Below are positions 24,181-31,571 of a stretch of 62,563 nt of DNA, in pieces. Positions within the stretch are counted from its first letter, which is position 1, and the number at the start of each line of letters is the position of its first letter. The DNA comes from CAZCAC01 sp964496575 (GTDB lineage Bacteria; Planctomycetota; UBA1135; GCA-002686595), in NCBI GenBank assembly GCA_964496575.1, contig CAZCAC010000045.1:1-62563 (forward strand). The letters are read 5' to 3'. The notes under the pieces were generated by a model. That model searched no databases. It was given only the letters and a program-made list of their open reading frames with translations, and was not told the origin of the DNA. The position numbers and the translations under genes are program-made.

Positions 24181-25728
24181 GCGGATCAGCACGCCGACGC
24201 CGCCGTCGCCCGGGCTGAGGCTGTTCATCGTGATCGGCACGAGCACCTCGTAGTCGTCCCAGCCATCCGTCTGGCCGATACCGACGAGCCGGTCGTAACC
24301 CGGCTCGGTCGTGCGCACGCCGCCCGACTCGAGGGTCCACAGGCCGTCTACCACCTGGCAGTAGTCGGTGATCGCGCCCCCCGCGTCCCAATCGACCGTG
24401 TAAGGCAGCGGCCATATCTGGTCCGGCGTGTAGTTCACCATGACGGTGCGCACGGAGACGTTGCTCGCGCCGTCCACGGCCGTGATCACCACGGTGTTCG
24501 CGCCCACGTCGAGGTCGGCGGTGGCGAGGTCCACGTTGAAGTCACCCCCGTTCTGGAGCCGCCGGCTGTCGGGTCCGATCGTCAGCGGCACCGGCGCCCC
24601 GCCGTTCAGCGTGTAGGAGAGCGAGTTGACGCCGTCGACGTCCATCACGCGCCCGAGCACGTTGCACCACGGCTGCGGAAGACCGATCGTGCCGAAGTCC
24701 TGGGACAGGCCGTACCACACGTCGATCAGCGGCCCGGTGGGGTCGAGCAGGACCGTCTGGTCGGATCCCACGGTGGGCGGGTTCGTTCCGTCGTCGGCCA
24801 CCACGCGATAATGGTAGGTGACACCGGTCTGCAGATCGTCGACGAGGATCGAGTGGGCCCAGAGGCCGCCCGCGTCGCTCACCATGCCGAGCTCGTAGCT
24901 GGTGGTGAGGCCGTACTCAACCATGCCCGTGCACGGCTCGTCGGTGAAGAAGTCGACCGTGAACTCTTCGAGGCCCGGGGTGGCCTGCACGGAGTGCACG
25001 AGCGGCGAATCGACGTCGGGCGGCGAGCCCACGTCCTCGTTCACGACCGGCGCAGCGGTGTTCGAGAACCAGTCCACCTCGGAGGTGAAAGCCAGCGCAT
25101 CCACAGGGTTTCCCGCGTAGATGCCGGCCTGCGTGACCGCGAGGGTCTGCGTCACGCTCCCCACGAGGGCCCAGCTCACGCCATCTCCACAGAGCTCCCA
25201 CTCGAACAGGTCGCCGGTACGGCGCAGTCGCATGTACGAGGCCGTGCCCGGCGTGATCGTCGCGTTGAGGATCGTGCTGTTCGAGCCCGCCACCGTCTTG
25301 CCGATGAAGGCCTTGAGCACCGAGCCGCTGTGGTAGACGTCAAAGCGCAGCCAGTTGTCACCGTCCTGCTCGACGATCAGGCCCTGGTCGTTGTAGCCGT
25401 CGGTCGGCTCGGCGTTGAACTTCACCTCCACCTCGAAGTCGGTGTCGTCGCAGAGCTGCATGACCCGGATCGCCTCGTCGCCCCAGGCGTCGTGGCCCGT
25501 GCCGGCGGGCAGCGAGAGCGCGAGGTGCGCGTCCCCCGAGCCGACGCCGATCATGGCGAGCTGGCCGTCGCCGAGCGGGTTGACGAAGGACCAGGTTCCC
25601 AGGTCGAGGTTCGTGCGGTTGAAGTCGTCCGAGGTCGGTCCGGTCCCGACGGCAAGGGCCGACGAGGTGAAGAACAGGAGGGCCAGGGACGGAACGGTGG
25701 CGCGGAGCGATGCGGTATCGCGAATCAT
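24178..25728 (-). CDS. secreted multidomain beta-sandwich protein, N-terminal half (ends at in-frame amber)
   Basis: A 516-residue exported fragment. Signal peptide MIRDTASLRATVPSLALLFF...ALA; a concanavalin A-like/DUF1349-type sandwich (DDFNRTNLDLGTWSFV, TDGYNDQGLIVEQDGDNWLRFDV, IYAGNPVDALAFTS); a fibronectin-III/phosphatase-N-like domain (VEYGLTTSYELGMV, GVTYHYRVVADDG); a Big-like domain; and the start of another sandwich (YTVDWDAGGAITDYCQVV) that is cut at GVGVLIR-stop. The residues after the TAG (NGHTDHPVAG) continue the domain, and related domains have Trp at this position, so TGG to TAG is the simplest explanation. The full protein would be 1108 residues (22402-25728). GGAG 9 bases before the ATG supports the start. 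It likely binds carbohydrate or surface polymer; no catalytic site is seen. Confidence 0.78.
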   Translation of the reverse strand: MIRDTASLRATVPSLALLFFTSSALAVGTGPTSDDFNRTNLDLGTWSFVNPLGDGQLAMIGVGSGDAHLALSLPAGTGHDAWGDEAIRVMQLCDDTDFEVEVKFNAEPTDGYNDQGLIVEQDGDNWLRFDVYHSGSVLKAFIGKTVAGSNSTILNATITPGTASYMRLRRTGDLFEWELCGDGVSWALVGSVTQTLAVTQAGIYAGNPVDALAFTSEVDWFSNTAAPVVNEDVGSPPDVDSPLVHSVQATPGLEEFTVDFFTDEPCTGMVEYGLTTSYELGMVSDAGGLWAHSILVDDLQTGVTYHYRVVADDGTNPPTVGSDQTVLLDPTGPLIDVWYGLSQDFGTIGLPQPWCNVLGRVMDVDGVNSLSYTLNGGAPVPLTIGPDSRRLQNGGDFNVDLATADLDVGANTVVITAVDGASNVSVRTVMVNYTPDQIWPLPYTVDWDAGGAITDYCQVVDGLWTLESGGVRTTEPGYDRLVGIGQTDGWDDYEVLVPITMNSLSPGDGGVGVLIR

Positions 25729-26097
25729 GGTGAGAGTCTCCTCGGGCTCGACAGACCCCTTGCGCGGGAAAACGCGGATTGCGGTGTAGCACCCGAAAGG
25801 CTAACGGAGATCGCGGAATCCAGATACCTCCGGACCGCGTTCACCCTGCTTCGAGTGAGACCGTGGATCTCATCTCGCCAACTCCACCGAGGCGATCGTG
25901 CCTTCCTGGCCCATCCAATGGCCAACAACGGCGCTTCACGATTGCGCGCCTGGTGATGGAGCCGGGCTCGAGGGAGCGGAAATTAACTATCCAATCGGAG
26001 TCGGTTTCTGCGCGTTGCGNNNNNNNNNNTTTTTGTGTTTTTTTGTGGGGGTGCCGCTATTAACCCGACTCCGAGTAGATCAGTGAGCTTCGTTCCC
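25729..26097. other. intergenic region with assembly gap
   Basis: No gene recognised. It holds the upstream region of the split secreted protein and the downstream end of the secretin-N operon. N bases lie at 26020-26029, flanked by a 10-bp inverted repeat TCGGAGTCGG (25995-26004) and CCGACTCCGA (26065-26074). The bases right of the gap are T-rich and look unreliable. Confidence 0.6.
26020..26029. other. assembly gap (10 N)
   Basis: Ten N bases joining contigs; true length unknown. The segment 22313-26019 is therefore a contig placed by scaffolding. Confidence 0.98.
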
Positions 26098-27093
26098 TCA
26101 ACGCGGCTTCATCTTCGACGGGTCCCGCATCTCCGCGACCACGAAGATCGGGTCCGCGCCCACTGCGCCGAGCACGGTGTACTGACCGCGTCGCAGGCTG
26201 GTGCTGGTGGTGAACTGGCGGTGGTTCCGGACGCCGTTCTTGTTGCTCGACGCCCGGAATTCGACCTTCCCGATGGTGAGGGCGCCGGTCTCCGGATCGA
26301 AGGCCTGCGGGTACATCTGCAGCTTGAACTCACCGACCTGGTCGCTGAACATCGCCTCCATCTCCATCGGGCTCACCGTGTCGCTGGGCAGGATTCCCAT
26401 CGAGACGATGTTGAACGCCTCGTAGGGCACCAGGGCGCTGAGATCGCGGGCGAGGTCCGCCGGGACGCGGAAGTCGGCCTTGTCCTCGGAGGTCCCCTCG
26501 ATGATGTAGACGGTGATCAAGAGCTGCGGGAGCGGGACGTCCAGGGTCTCGATCAATGCCGAGACCTCCTTCACGTCATCGGGTGAGCCGCGGAAGATCA
26601 CCATCCCTCGGTCTTCGATCGTGCTGATGCTCGGCGGGGCGCCCCTCCCCGACTGCTGCGCCGGCTGCTGGAACGCACCGCGCAGTCCGCTCAGGACCGA
26701 GTTCAGCGGAACGTGGCGGACCTGGTAGTGGAAGATCTCGAGGGTCGGTCCCTGCCACTCGGACTCGCCGACGTACGCCTGGTCGAGGCGCCTCAGCGTC
26801 TCCAGCGTGGCCGGCATCTCCTCCTCACGGTGCTTGACCAGCAGCGTCTCCCCGAAGACCGTGTAGTACGGGACGGCGATGATGGCTCCCCCGGGGCCCG
26901 GCCGCCCCGATGCGGGAGGGTCGAGCTGTTGCATCGCCCTCTGCAGCTCGTACGAAGGCGCCTTCTCCGGCTGGTAGTACTCGATGATCACCCGGTGATC
27001 CTCCTGCCTCGGCGCCCCGCGGTCCTGAGCCATGGGCGCCTGGGCCAGGAAGCAGGCGACGGTGAGAACGGTATTCATCATCAACATCTTCAA
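26098..27093 (-). CDS. exported secretin-N-domain protein
   Basis: A 331-residue exported protein. The signal peptide MKMLMMNTVLTVACFLAQAPMAQ is followed by a short N-terminal domain and then a module with the pattern of the secretin N1/N2 domain: FHYQVRHVPLNSVLSGLRGAF, STIEDRGMVIFRGSPDDVKEV, and SALIETLDVPLPQLLITVYIIEGT (about residues 125-220). In type II/III secretion secretins this module stacks in periplasmic rings; here the pore-forming secretin barrel is absent. The gene begins inside the last codons of the putative anti-sigma gene (ATGA overlap at 27090-27093), so it belongs to the sigma/anti-sigma operon. It may be an envelope sensor or ring-forming partner feeding the sigma system. 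That role is inferred from context. Confidence 0.75.
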   Translation of the reverse strand: MKMLMMNTVLTVACFLAQAPMAQDRGAPRQEDHRVIIEYYQPEKAPSYELQRAMQQLDPPASGRPGPGGAIIAVPYYTVFGETLLVKHREEEMPATLETLRRLDQAYVGESEWQGPTLEIFHYQVRHVPLNSVLSGLRGAFQQPAQQSGRGAPPSISTIEDRGMVIFRGSPDDVKEVSALIETLDVPLPQLLITVYIIEGTSEDKADFRVPADLARDLSALVPYEAFNIVSMGILPSDTVSPMEMEAMFSDQVGEFKLQMYPQAFDPETGALTIGKVEFRASSNKNGVRNHRQFTTSTSLRRGQYTVLGAVGADPIFVVAEMRDPSKMKPR

Positions 27094-27539
27094 TTCTCCT
27101 TGTCATCGGTGTCGAGGGCGTCGAGCGCTTCGACTTCGTACTCGGGAACGACCATCACCAGGCGCACGCAACCGTGCTCCACGACCAGGTCTCCTTCTTC
27201 CGCCCCCACGACCGCCACTCGGTGAGTGACTGGCCCGCGAGCCGGATCGGATGGCCCGGGGTCGAGAAACGCTCGAAGGGCCAGAACGCCGATCGCCAGG
27301 ATCGCCGCCGCCGCGGCCAGACGACCCAGCTCCGGCAGACGCCGCAGCAGCTGCCGCCTCTGCCAGATCGCCGGCATCCGGGCCGGAGGAGCCTCCAGCT
27401 CGCGCCACGCCGCTCGCATCCACTCCACCGCTCGCGCGGTTTCGGGATCGACATTCTCCGGCGTCGGGTCGGGAACCTCGAGCTCCTTCCACGCACCGCG
27501 CAGCGCTTCGAGCGGATCGTCAGGCAGGCGTTCAGGCAT
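27090..27539 (-). CDS. putative membrane anti-sigma factor
   Basis: A 149-residue single-pass membrane protein. A soluble N-terminal part of about 70 residues contains two similar short helices (LRGAWKELEVPDP and MRAAWRELEAPPA). They are followed by a basic stretch, one transmembrane helix (LAAAAAILAIGVLALRAFL) and a small C-terminal domain outside (VAVVGAEEGDLVVEHGCVRLVMVVPEYEVEALD). The gene overlaps the upstream ECF sigma gene by 8 bases and the downstream gene by 4. That position and topology are the reason for the anti-sigma call; the zinc motif (His-x3-Cys-x2-Cys) of ZAS-type anti-sigmas is missing, so it would be a different class. The duplicated AW(K/R)ELE helix is a possible sigma-binding element. 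Confidence 0.6.
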   Translation of the reverse strand: MPERLPDDPLEALRGAWKELEVPDPTPENVDPETARAVEWMRAAWRELEAPPARMPAIWQRRQLLRRLPELGRLAAAAAILAIGVLALRAFLDPGPSDPARGPVTHRVAVVGAEEGDLVVEHGCVRLVMVVPEYEVEALDALDTDDKEN

Positions 27540-28116
27540 GATCCCCTCCTTTGAGCTCTGGCAAGCGGCGACCGAGGAAGTCGCGCAGCCTCCGCCGGGC
27601 CAGGGTCAGGAGGGAGCGCACCGTGCTCGGCGCAATCGAGAGGATCGCCGCCGCCGCCTCGGTCGAACAGCGCTCCAGCTCGCGCAGGACGAACGCCTCC
27701 CGCTCGCGATCGGTCAGACCGGCGAGAGCCTCGCCGAGCGCCTCGCGCAGCTCGCGCTGGGCCAGGTGCTCCGACGGATCGAAGGGCAGCACCGAAGAGC
27801 GCGCCTCCGCGGCCCCCGTCTCCGCCCGCTGCCGGGCGGCGCGCCGCCGCTGCCGATCGCGGCAGAGGTTCAGCACCACCGAGTTGCGCCACTGCCGGTA
27901 GGGGCGAGCGGAGTCCCAGCGGGAGAGTCGGTCGTGGAGTTTCAGCATGGCGTCCTGGGCGAGATCGTCGGCCTCCCCGGCGTCGGCCACGAAGCCGAAG
28001 CAGAGGCGCCAGACCCGGGGGTGCTCGGAGCGGAACCAGCGATCGAGCGCCTCGGGGTCGCCCCCCAGCACCCGGCCGATCATCCGCTCCTCATCCGTGT
28101 CCTGGCCGTCTCGCAT
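27532..28116 (-). CDS. ECF RNA polymerase sigma factor
   Basis: A 194-residue ECF sigma factor. Region 2 covers about residues 20-90 (WFRSEHPRVWRLCFGFVADAGEADDLAQDAMLKLHDRL) and region 4 about 125-185 (LTDREREAFVLRELERCSTEAAAAILSIAPSTVRSLLTLARRRL). The helix-turn-helix and the linker length are normal for the family. The chosen ATG at 28116 has GGGGCGAGAA just upstream; a GTG four codons earlier (28128) is also possible. It heads a three-gene operon with a membrane protein in the anti-sigma position and an exported secretin-N-domain protein, so it probably responds to an envelope signal. It is divergent from the TetR gene with about 150 bases between. Confidence 0.88.
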   Translation of the reverse strand: MRDGQDTDEERMIGRVLGGDPEALDRWFRSEHPRVWRLCFGFVADAGEADDLAQDAMLKLHDRLSRWDSARPYRQWRNSVVLNLCRDRQRRRAARQRAETGAAEARSSVLPFDPSEHLAQRELREALGEALAGLTDREREAFVLRELERCSTEAAAAILSIAPSTVRSLLTLARRRLRDFLGRRLPELKGGDHA

Positions 28117-28196
28117 TTCTCGCCCCACCTACGCGCGCCGCTCCGTGGCGCTGAAAGGAGACTCGAGGGGCGACGATTTCCTTCCAGGAATCCCGG

Positions 28197-28224
28197 TTGA
28201 CAGGCCGAGAATCGAACGTATGAT
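28197..28224 (+). promoter_or_regulatory. sigma-70-type promoter of the tetR-efflux operon
   Basis: TTGACA (28197-28202) and TATGAT (28219-28224) with a 16-base spacer form a near-consensus promoter, the best in the window. It is placed 43 bases before the TetR start codon and directly adjoins the palindrome at 28225. Confidence 0.8.
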
Positions 28225-28240
28225 TCAAACGAACGTTTGA
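28225..28240 (+). promoter_or_regulatory. palindromic operator, probable TetR site
   Basis: TCAAACGAACGTTTGA: perfect 7-base arms around AA. It starts one base after the -10 box, so a bound repressor would cover the transcription start. The position in front of its own regulator gene suggests autoregulation of the whole operon. Confidence 0.78.
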
Positions 28241-28266
28241 CCTCCACTTCCCGGTGGACCCCTCCC

Positions 28267-28914
28267 ATGAGCGATCTCAGCACCAAGGACCGCCTCCTCG
28301 ACGCCGCCGAGGCCCTCTTCGCCGAACACGGCTTCTCGGGGACCTCCTTGCGCCAGCTGACCCAGGCGGCCGGCGTCAACCTCGCGGCGGTCAACTACCA
28401 CTTCGGCTCGAAGGAGCTGCTCGCCCACGCGGTGATCCACCGCCGCTTCACCCCGATCAACGACGAGCGCCTCGCGCTGCTCGACGAGCTCGAGGCGCGA
28501 GGGGAGCCCACCCTGGAGGAGCTGCTCGGCGCCTTCGTCGGTCCCTTCATCCGCTTCCGGGAGCGCGAGGAGCACGCGCTGACCAACCTGATCCGGCTGA
28601 TGCTGCGCCTCGCCACCGCCAGCGAGGAGTTCGCCGAGCAGCACCGCAAGATCTTCCAGCACATCGCCGAGCGCTTCATCCCCGCGTTCAGCGCCGAGCT
28701 GCCCCACCTCGACCGGAAGACCTTCTTCTGGCGACTCAACTTCACCATCGCGGTGATGGCGATGTCACACAGCGAACCCGAGCGATTGCGGCTGATCTCC
28801 GGTGGCGAGTGCGACCCGCACGACATGAAAGAGTCGGTAGAGCAGATGGTCACCTTCCTCGCCGCCGGCCTCCGCGCCGACGCCCCGCACGACTCACCGG
28901 AGGAGAGCCGATGA
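28267..28914 (+). CDS. TetR/AcrR-family transcriptional regulator
   Basis: A 215-residue regulator. The N-terminal TetR helix-turn-helix is clear (LLDAAEALFAEHGFSGTSLRQLTQAAGVNLAAVNYHFGSKELL, about residues 10-55). The rest is the helical ligand-binding/dimerisation domain with the family-typical stretch ERFIPAFSAELPHLDRKTFFWRLNF. It resembles the group with a conserved C-terminal domain found beside efflux pumps (CecR/YbiH style). It is the first gene of the operon; its stop overlaps the outer-membrane factor start by four bases. A near-consensus promoter and a 16-bp palindrome sit directly upstream, so it most likely represses its own operon until an inducer, presumably a pump substrate, binds. 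An earlier in-frame start at 28237 lies inside the operator and is unlikely. Confidence 0.92.
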   Translation: MSDLSTKDRLLDAAEALFAEHGFSGTSLRQLTQAAGVNLAAVNYHFGSKELLAHAVIHRRFTPINDERLALLDELEARGEPTLEELLGAFVGPFIRFREREEHALTNLIRLMLRLATASEEFAEQHRKIFQHIAERFIPAFSAELPHLDRKTFFWRLNFTIAVMAMSHSEPERLRLISGGECDPHDMKESVEQMVTFLAAGLRADAPHDSPEESR

Positions 28915-30371
28915 GACGAATCGAGCTCCCACTCACGGCCCTCGTCGTGCTGGCCGGCGCGCTCGCCGCGTGCCACGCACCGGAGCAACGCGACTACGAG
29001 GAGCCCCCGACCGAGCTGCCCGAGGCGTGGCAGGCGGAGAGCGAAGCCACCCTCCCCTCCGAGCCCCTCGGTGCGTGGTGGACCGAGTTCGCCGACCCAC
29101 GCCTCGCGGAGGTGATCGACGAGGTGCTGGACCGCAACCACGACCTGGAAGCCGCCGCCGCGCGTCTCGCCCAGGCGGAAGCGCAGGCGCGGATTGCCGG
29201 CGCCGCGCTCTCCCCCACCGTGGGCGTCGGCGCGAGCGGTGCTCGCCAGCGACAGAACTTCGTCGGCTTCCCGATCGGTGGCGGCTCCGAGGTGATCTCG
29301 ACCACCAGCAGTACCTTCGGCGTCTCCCTCGACCTCTCCTGGGAGCTCGACCTGTGGGGCAAGCTCGACGCGCGCGAGAAGGCGGCGATCGCCGACGTGC
29401 GCGCTTCCCGCGCGGACCTGCGCGGCGCGTTTCTCTCCCTCGCCGCGCAGACGACCAAGCTGTGGTTCGCCCTCGCCGACTCGCGGCTCCAGCTCGAGCT
29501 GGCCACGAGCCGAGTCGAGAGCTTCGAGCAGACGACGCGGATCATGCGCGACCGCTTCCGCGACGGACGCATCGCGGCGCTCGATCTGCGCCTGGCGGAG
29601 AGCCAGCTCTCCTCGGCGAAGGCGGTGCGCCAGTTCCAGCTGGAACAGCTCGAGCGCCTCGAGCGCCAACTGGAGATCCTGATGGCGGACTACCCCGCGG
29701 GCACCCTCGAGGGTCCGTCGCAGCTGCCCGAGCTGCCCGGCGCCGTTCCGGTCGGCTTGCCCTCGGAGCTGCTCACCCGCCGCCCCGACCTCGTCGCGTC
29801 GGTCGAGCGACTGCGCGCCGCGGACCATCGCCTCTTCGAGGCGCGGAAGGAGCTGTGGCCGAGTCTCAGCCTGACCGCCAGCGGCGGCCGGCGCAGCGCC
29901 GAGATCGACGATCTCCTGAAGGCCGACTTCGACGTCTGGAGCCTCGCGGGCAACCTCATCCAGCCGATCTTCCAGGGCGGGCGCCTCGAGGCGGGGATCG
30001 ACCTCTCCGACGCGCGCGTGAAGGAGTCGCTGGCGACCTTCGCCCAGACCACCCTGCGCGCCTTCGCCGAGGTGGAGATCGCGCTCGCGGTGCGGGACAG
30101 CCTCGAGGCGCGCCGGCGCGAGCTCGCCGAGGCTGCCCGCCACGCGGCCGCGGCCGAGAGCCTCGCCGAGGCGCGCTACCTCGAGGGTCGCCACGACATC
30201 CTCGCGGTACTCACCGCGCGCCGGCAGTCCTTCGACGCGGAGAGCGCGCTGATCACCGCTCGTCGCGAAGGTCTCGACGCCCGCGTCGACCTCTACCTCG
30301 CGCTCGGTGGAGGCTTCGAGGATGAACGAGAGGAAGCCGAACAGTCTCCCGAGAAAGGAACCGAAGAGTGA
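28911..30371 (+). CDS. outer-membrane efflux lipoprotein (NodT/OprM family)
   Basis: A 486-residue TolC-like channel subunit. The signal peptide ends in the lipobox LAAC (about Cys21), so it is lipid-anchored. Typical family segments are WWTEFADPRLAEVIDEVLDRNHDLEAAAARL near the start, LDLSWELDLWGKLDAREKAA around residue 150, LLTRRPDLVASVERLRAADHRLFEARKELWPSLSL around 300, and the closing LDARVDLYLALGGGF. Two copies of the outer-membrane-factor repeat are present. It forms the trimeric exit duct of a tripartite RND pump together with the two following gene products. ATGA overlap with tetR, GGAGAG as ribosome site, and one-base overlap with the adaptor gene show tight coupling. Length is normal. 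Confidence 0.93.
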   Translation: MRRIELPLTALVVLAGALAACHAPEQRDYEEPPTELPEAWQAESEATLPSEPLGAWWTEFADPRLAEVIDEVLDRNHDLEAAAARLAQAEAQARIAGAALSPTVGVGASGARQRQNFVGFPIGGGSEVISTTSSTFGVSLDLSWELDLWGKLDAREKAAIADVRASRADLRGAFLSLAAQTTKLWFALADSRLQLELATSRVESFEQTTRIMRDRFRDGRIAALDLRLAESQLSSAKAVRQFQLEQLERLERQLEILMADYPAGTLEGPSQLPELPGAVPVGLPSELLTRRPDLVASVERLRAADHRLFEARKELWPSLSLTASGGRRSAEIDDLLKADFDVWSLAGNLIQPIFQGGRLEAGIDLSDARVKESLATFAQTTLRAFAEVEIALAVRDSLEARRRELAEAARHAAAAESLAEARYLEGRHDILAVLTARRQSFDAESALITARREGLDARVDLYLALGGGFEDEREEAEQSPEKGTEE

Positions 30372-31555
30372 TGGAATCCAAGCTCCCCTTGCAGATCGCG
30401 CTTCCCTTCGTGGTCCTCGCCCTCGGCGGTTTCGGCGCCTGGAAGCTCATCGAGAGCCGGCAGGAACCGGAGGGGGATCCGCCCCCGGCGATCCTGCCGA
30501 CGGTCCGTACCATCGTCGCGGTGGCCCGGGAGCACCGGGTCGAGGTCCCCGCGCGCGGCTCGGTGGTTCCGCGCACCGAGAGCGACCTCGTCGTGCAGGT
30601 CTCCGGTGAGGTCCTCAGCATCTCCCCGAACCTCGCCAGCGGCGGGTTCTTCGAGGAGGGCGAGCTGCTCCTGACCCTCGACTCTCGCGACTACGAGCTG
30701 GCGATCGCCCAGCACGAGCTCACCGTCGCCCAGGCGAAGCGCAGGCTCGTCGAGGAGGAGGCGGACGCCGTCGTGGCGCGGCGCGAGTGGGAAGAGCTCG
30801 GCGAAGGAGAAGCCTCGCCGCTCGCCCTGCGCGAACCGCACGTCGCCGAGGCGAAGGCCTCGGTCACGGCCGCCGAGGCCGCGCTGGCGCGCGCGCGCCT
30901 GGACCTCGAACGCACGCGCGTTCGCGCGCCCTACGCCGGCCGCGTACGTCGGAAGAACATCGACGTCGGCCAGTTCATGATGGCGGGAAGCTCGGCGGCG
31001 CGGATCTACGCGGTCGACTACGCCGAGGTGCGCCTGCCGCTACCCGACGAGGAGATCGCCTTCCTCGAGCTGCCGATCCGTCATCGCGGTGGCGAGGAGC
31101 CGGCTCCGGGTCCGCTGGTGAAGCTCCACACCGAGTTCGCCGGCGCGCGCCGTGAGTGGACGGCCCGCATCGTGCGCACCGAGGGCGAGATCGACCCGCG
31201 CACGCGCATGGTGGTCGCGGTCGCCCGGGTCGAGGACCCCTACGGCATCGACCGCGAACCGGGCTCGATGCCGCTCGCCGTCGGGCTCTTCCTCGACGCG
31301 GGAATCGAGGGCGTCCTGCTGCGCGACGTCTTCGTGCTGCCGCGCGCGGCGCTGCGCGACGGCACGCGGATCTACCGGCTCGACGGAGAAGACCGTCTCC
31401 TGATCAGCGAGGTCGAGGTACTCCGCTCGGAGCACGACTCGGTTATCGTCCGCGGCGAGATCCAGGACGGCGACCGGATCGTCGTCTCCCCGCTCGAGGT
31501 GGTCACCGACCGGATGCGGGTCCGCGACCTGGCGACCGATGTGGGAATCGAGTGA
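30371..31555 (+). CDS. RND efflux periplasmic adaptor subunit (HlyD/MFP family)
   Basis: A 394-residue membrane-fusion protein. One N-terminal membrane anchor (LPLQIALPFVVLALGGFGAW) is followed by the beta-barrel/lipoyl halves (VEVPARGSVVPRTESDLVVQVSGEVLSISPNLASGGFFEEGELLLTLDSRDYELA), an alpha-hairpin of about 90 residues (ELTVAQAKRRLVEEEADAVV... TAAEAALARARLDLERTRVRAPYAGRV), and the C-terminal barrel and membrane-proximal domains. The RVRAPYAGRVRRKNIDVGQFM segment is the family hallmark. It bridges the inner-membrane transporter and the outer-membrane channel. ATG overlaps the preceding stop by one base (TGATG); a GTG three bases earlier is also possible. It stands 16 bases before the transporter gene. 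Confidence 0.93.
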   Translation: MESKLPLQIALPFVVLALGGFGAWKLIESRQEPEGDPPPAILPTVRTIVAVAREHRVEVPARGSVVPRTESDLVVQVSGEVLSISPNLASGGFFEEGELLLTLDSRDYELAIAQHELTVAQAKRRLVEEEADAVVARREWEELGEGEASPLALREPHVAEAKASVTAAEAALARARLDLERTRVRAPYAGRVRRKNIDVGQFMMAGSSAARIYAVDYAEVRLPLPDEEIAFLELPIRHRGGEEPAPGPLVKLHTEFAGARREWTARIVRTEGEIDPRTRMVVAVARVEDPYGIDREPGSMPLAVGLFLDAGIEGVLLRDVFVLPRAALRDGTRIYRLDGEDRLLISEVEVLRSEHDSVIVRGEIQDGDRIVVSPLEVVTDRMRVRDLATDVGIE

Positions 31556-31571
31556 GCGTGGAGACGAAGAG

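Noticed and set aside
26078..26089. 12-base match GAGTAGATCAGT at 26078-26089 and 41880-41891
   Set aside because: Isolated short match next to unrelated gene ends; flanking sequence differs, so chance is enough to explain it.
28237..28266. Earlier start of the TetR regulator at 28237
   Set aside because: It would begin inside the palindromic operator, right at the expected transcription start.
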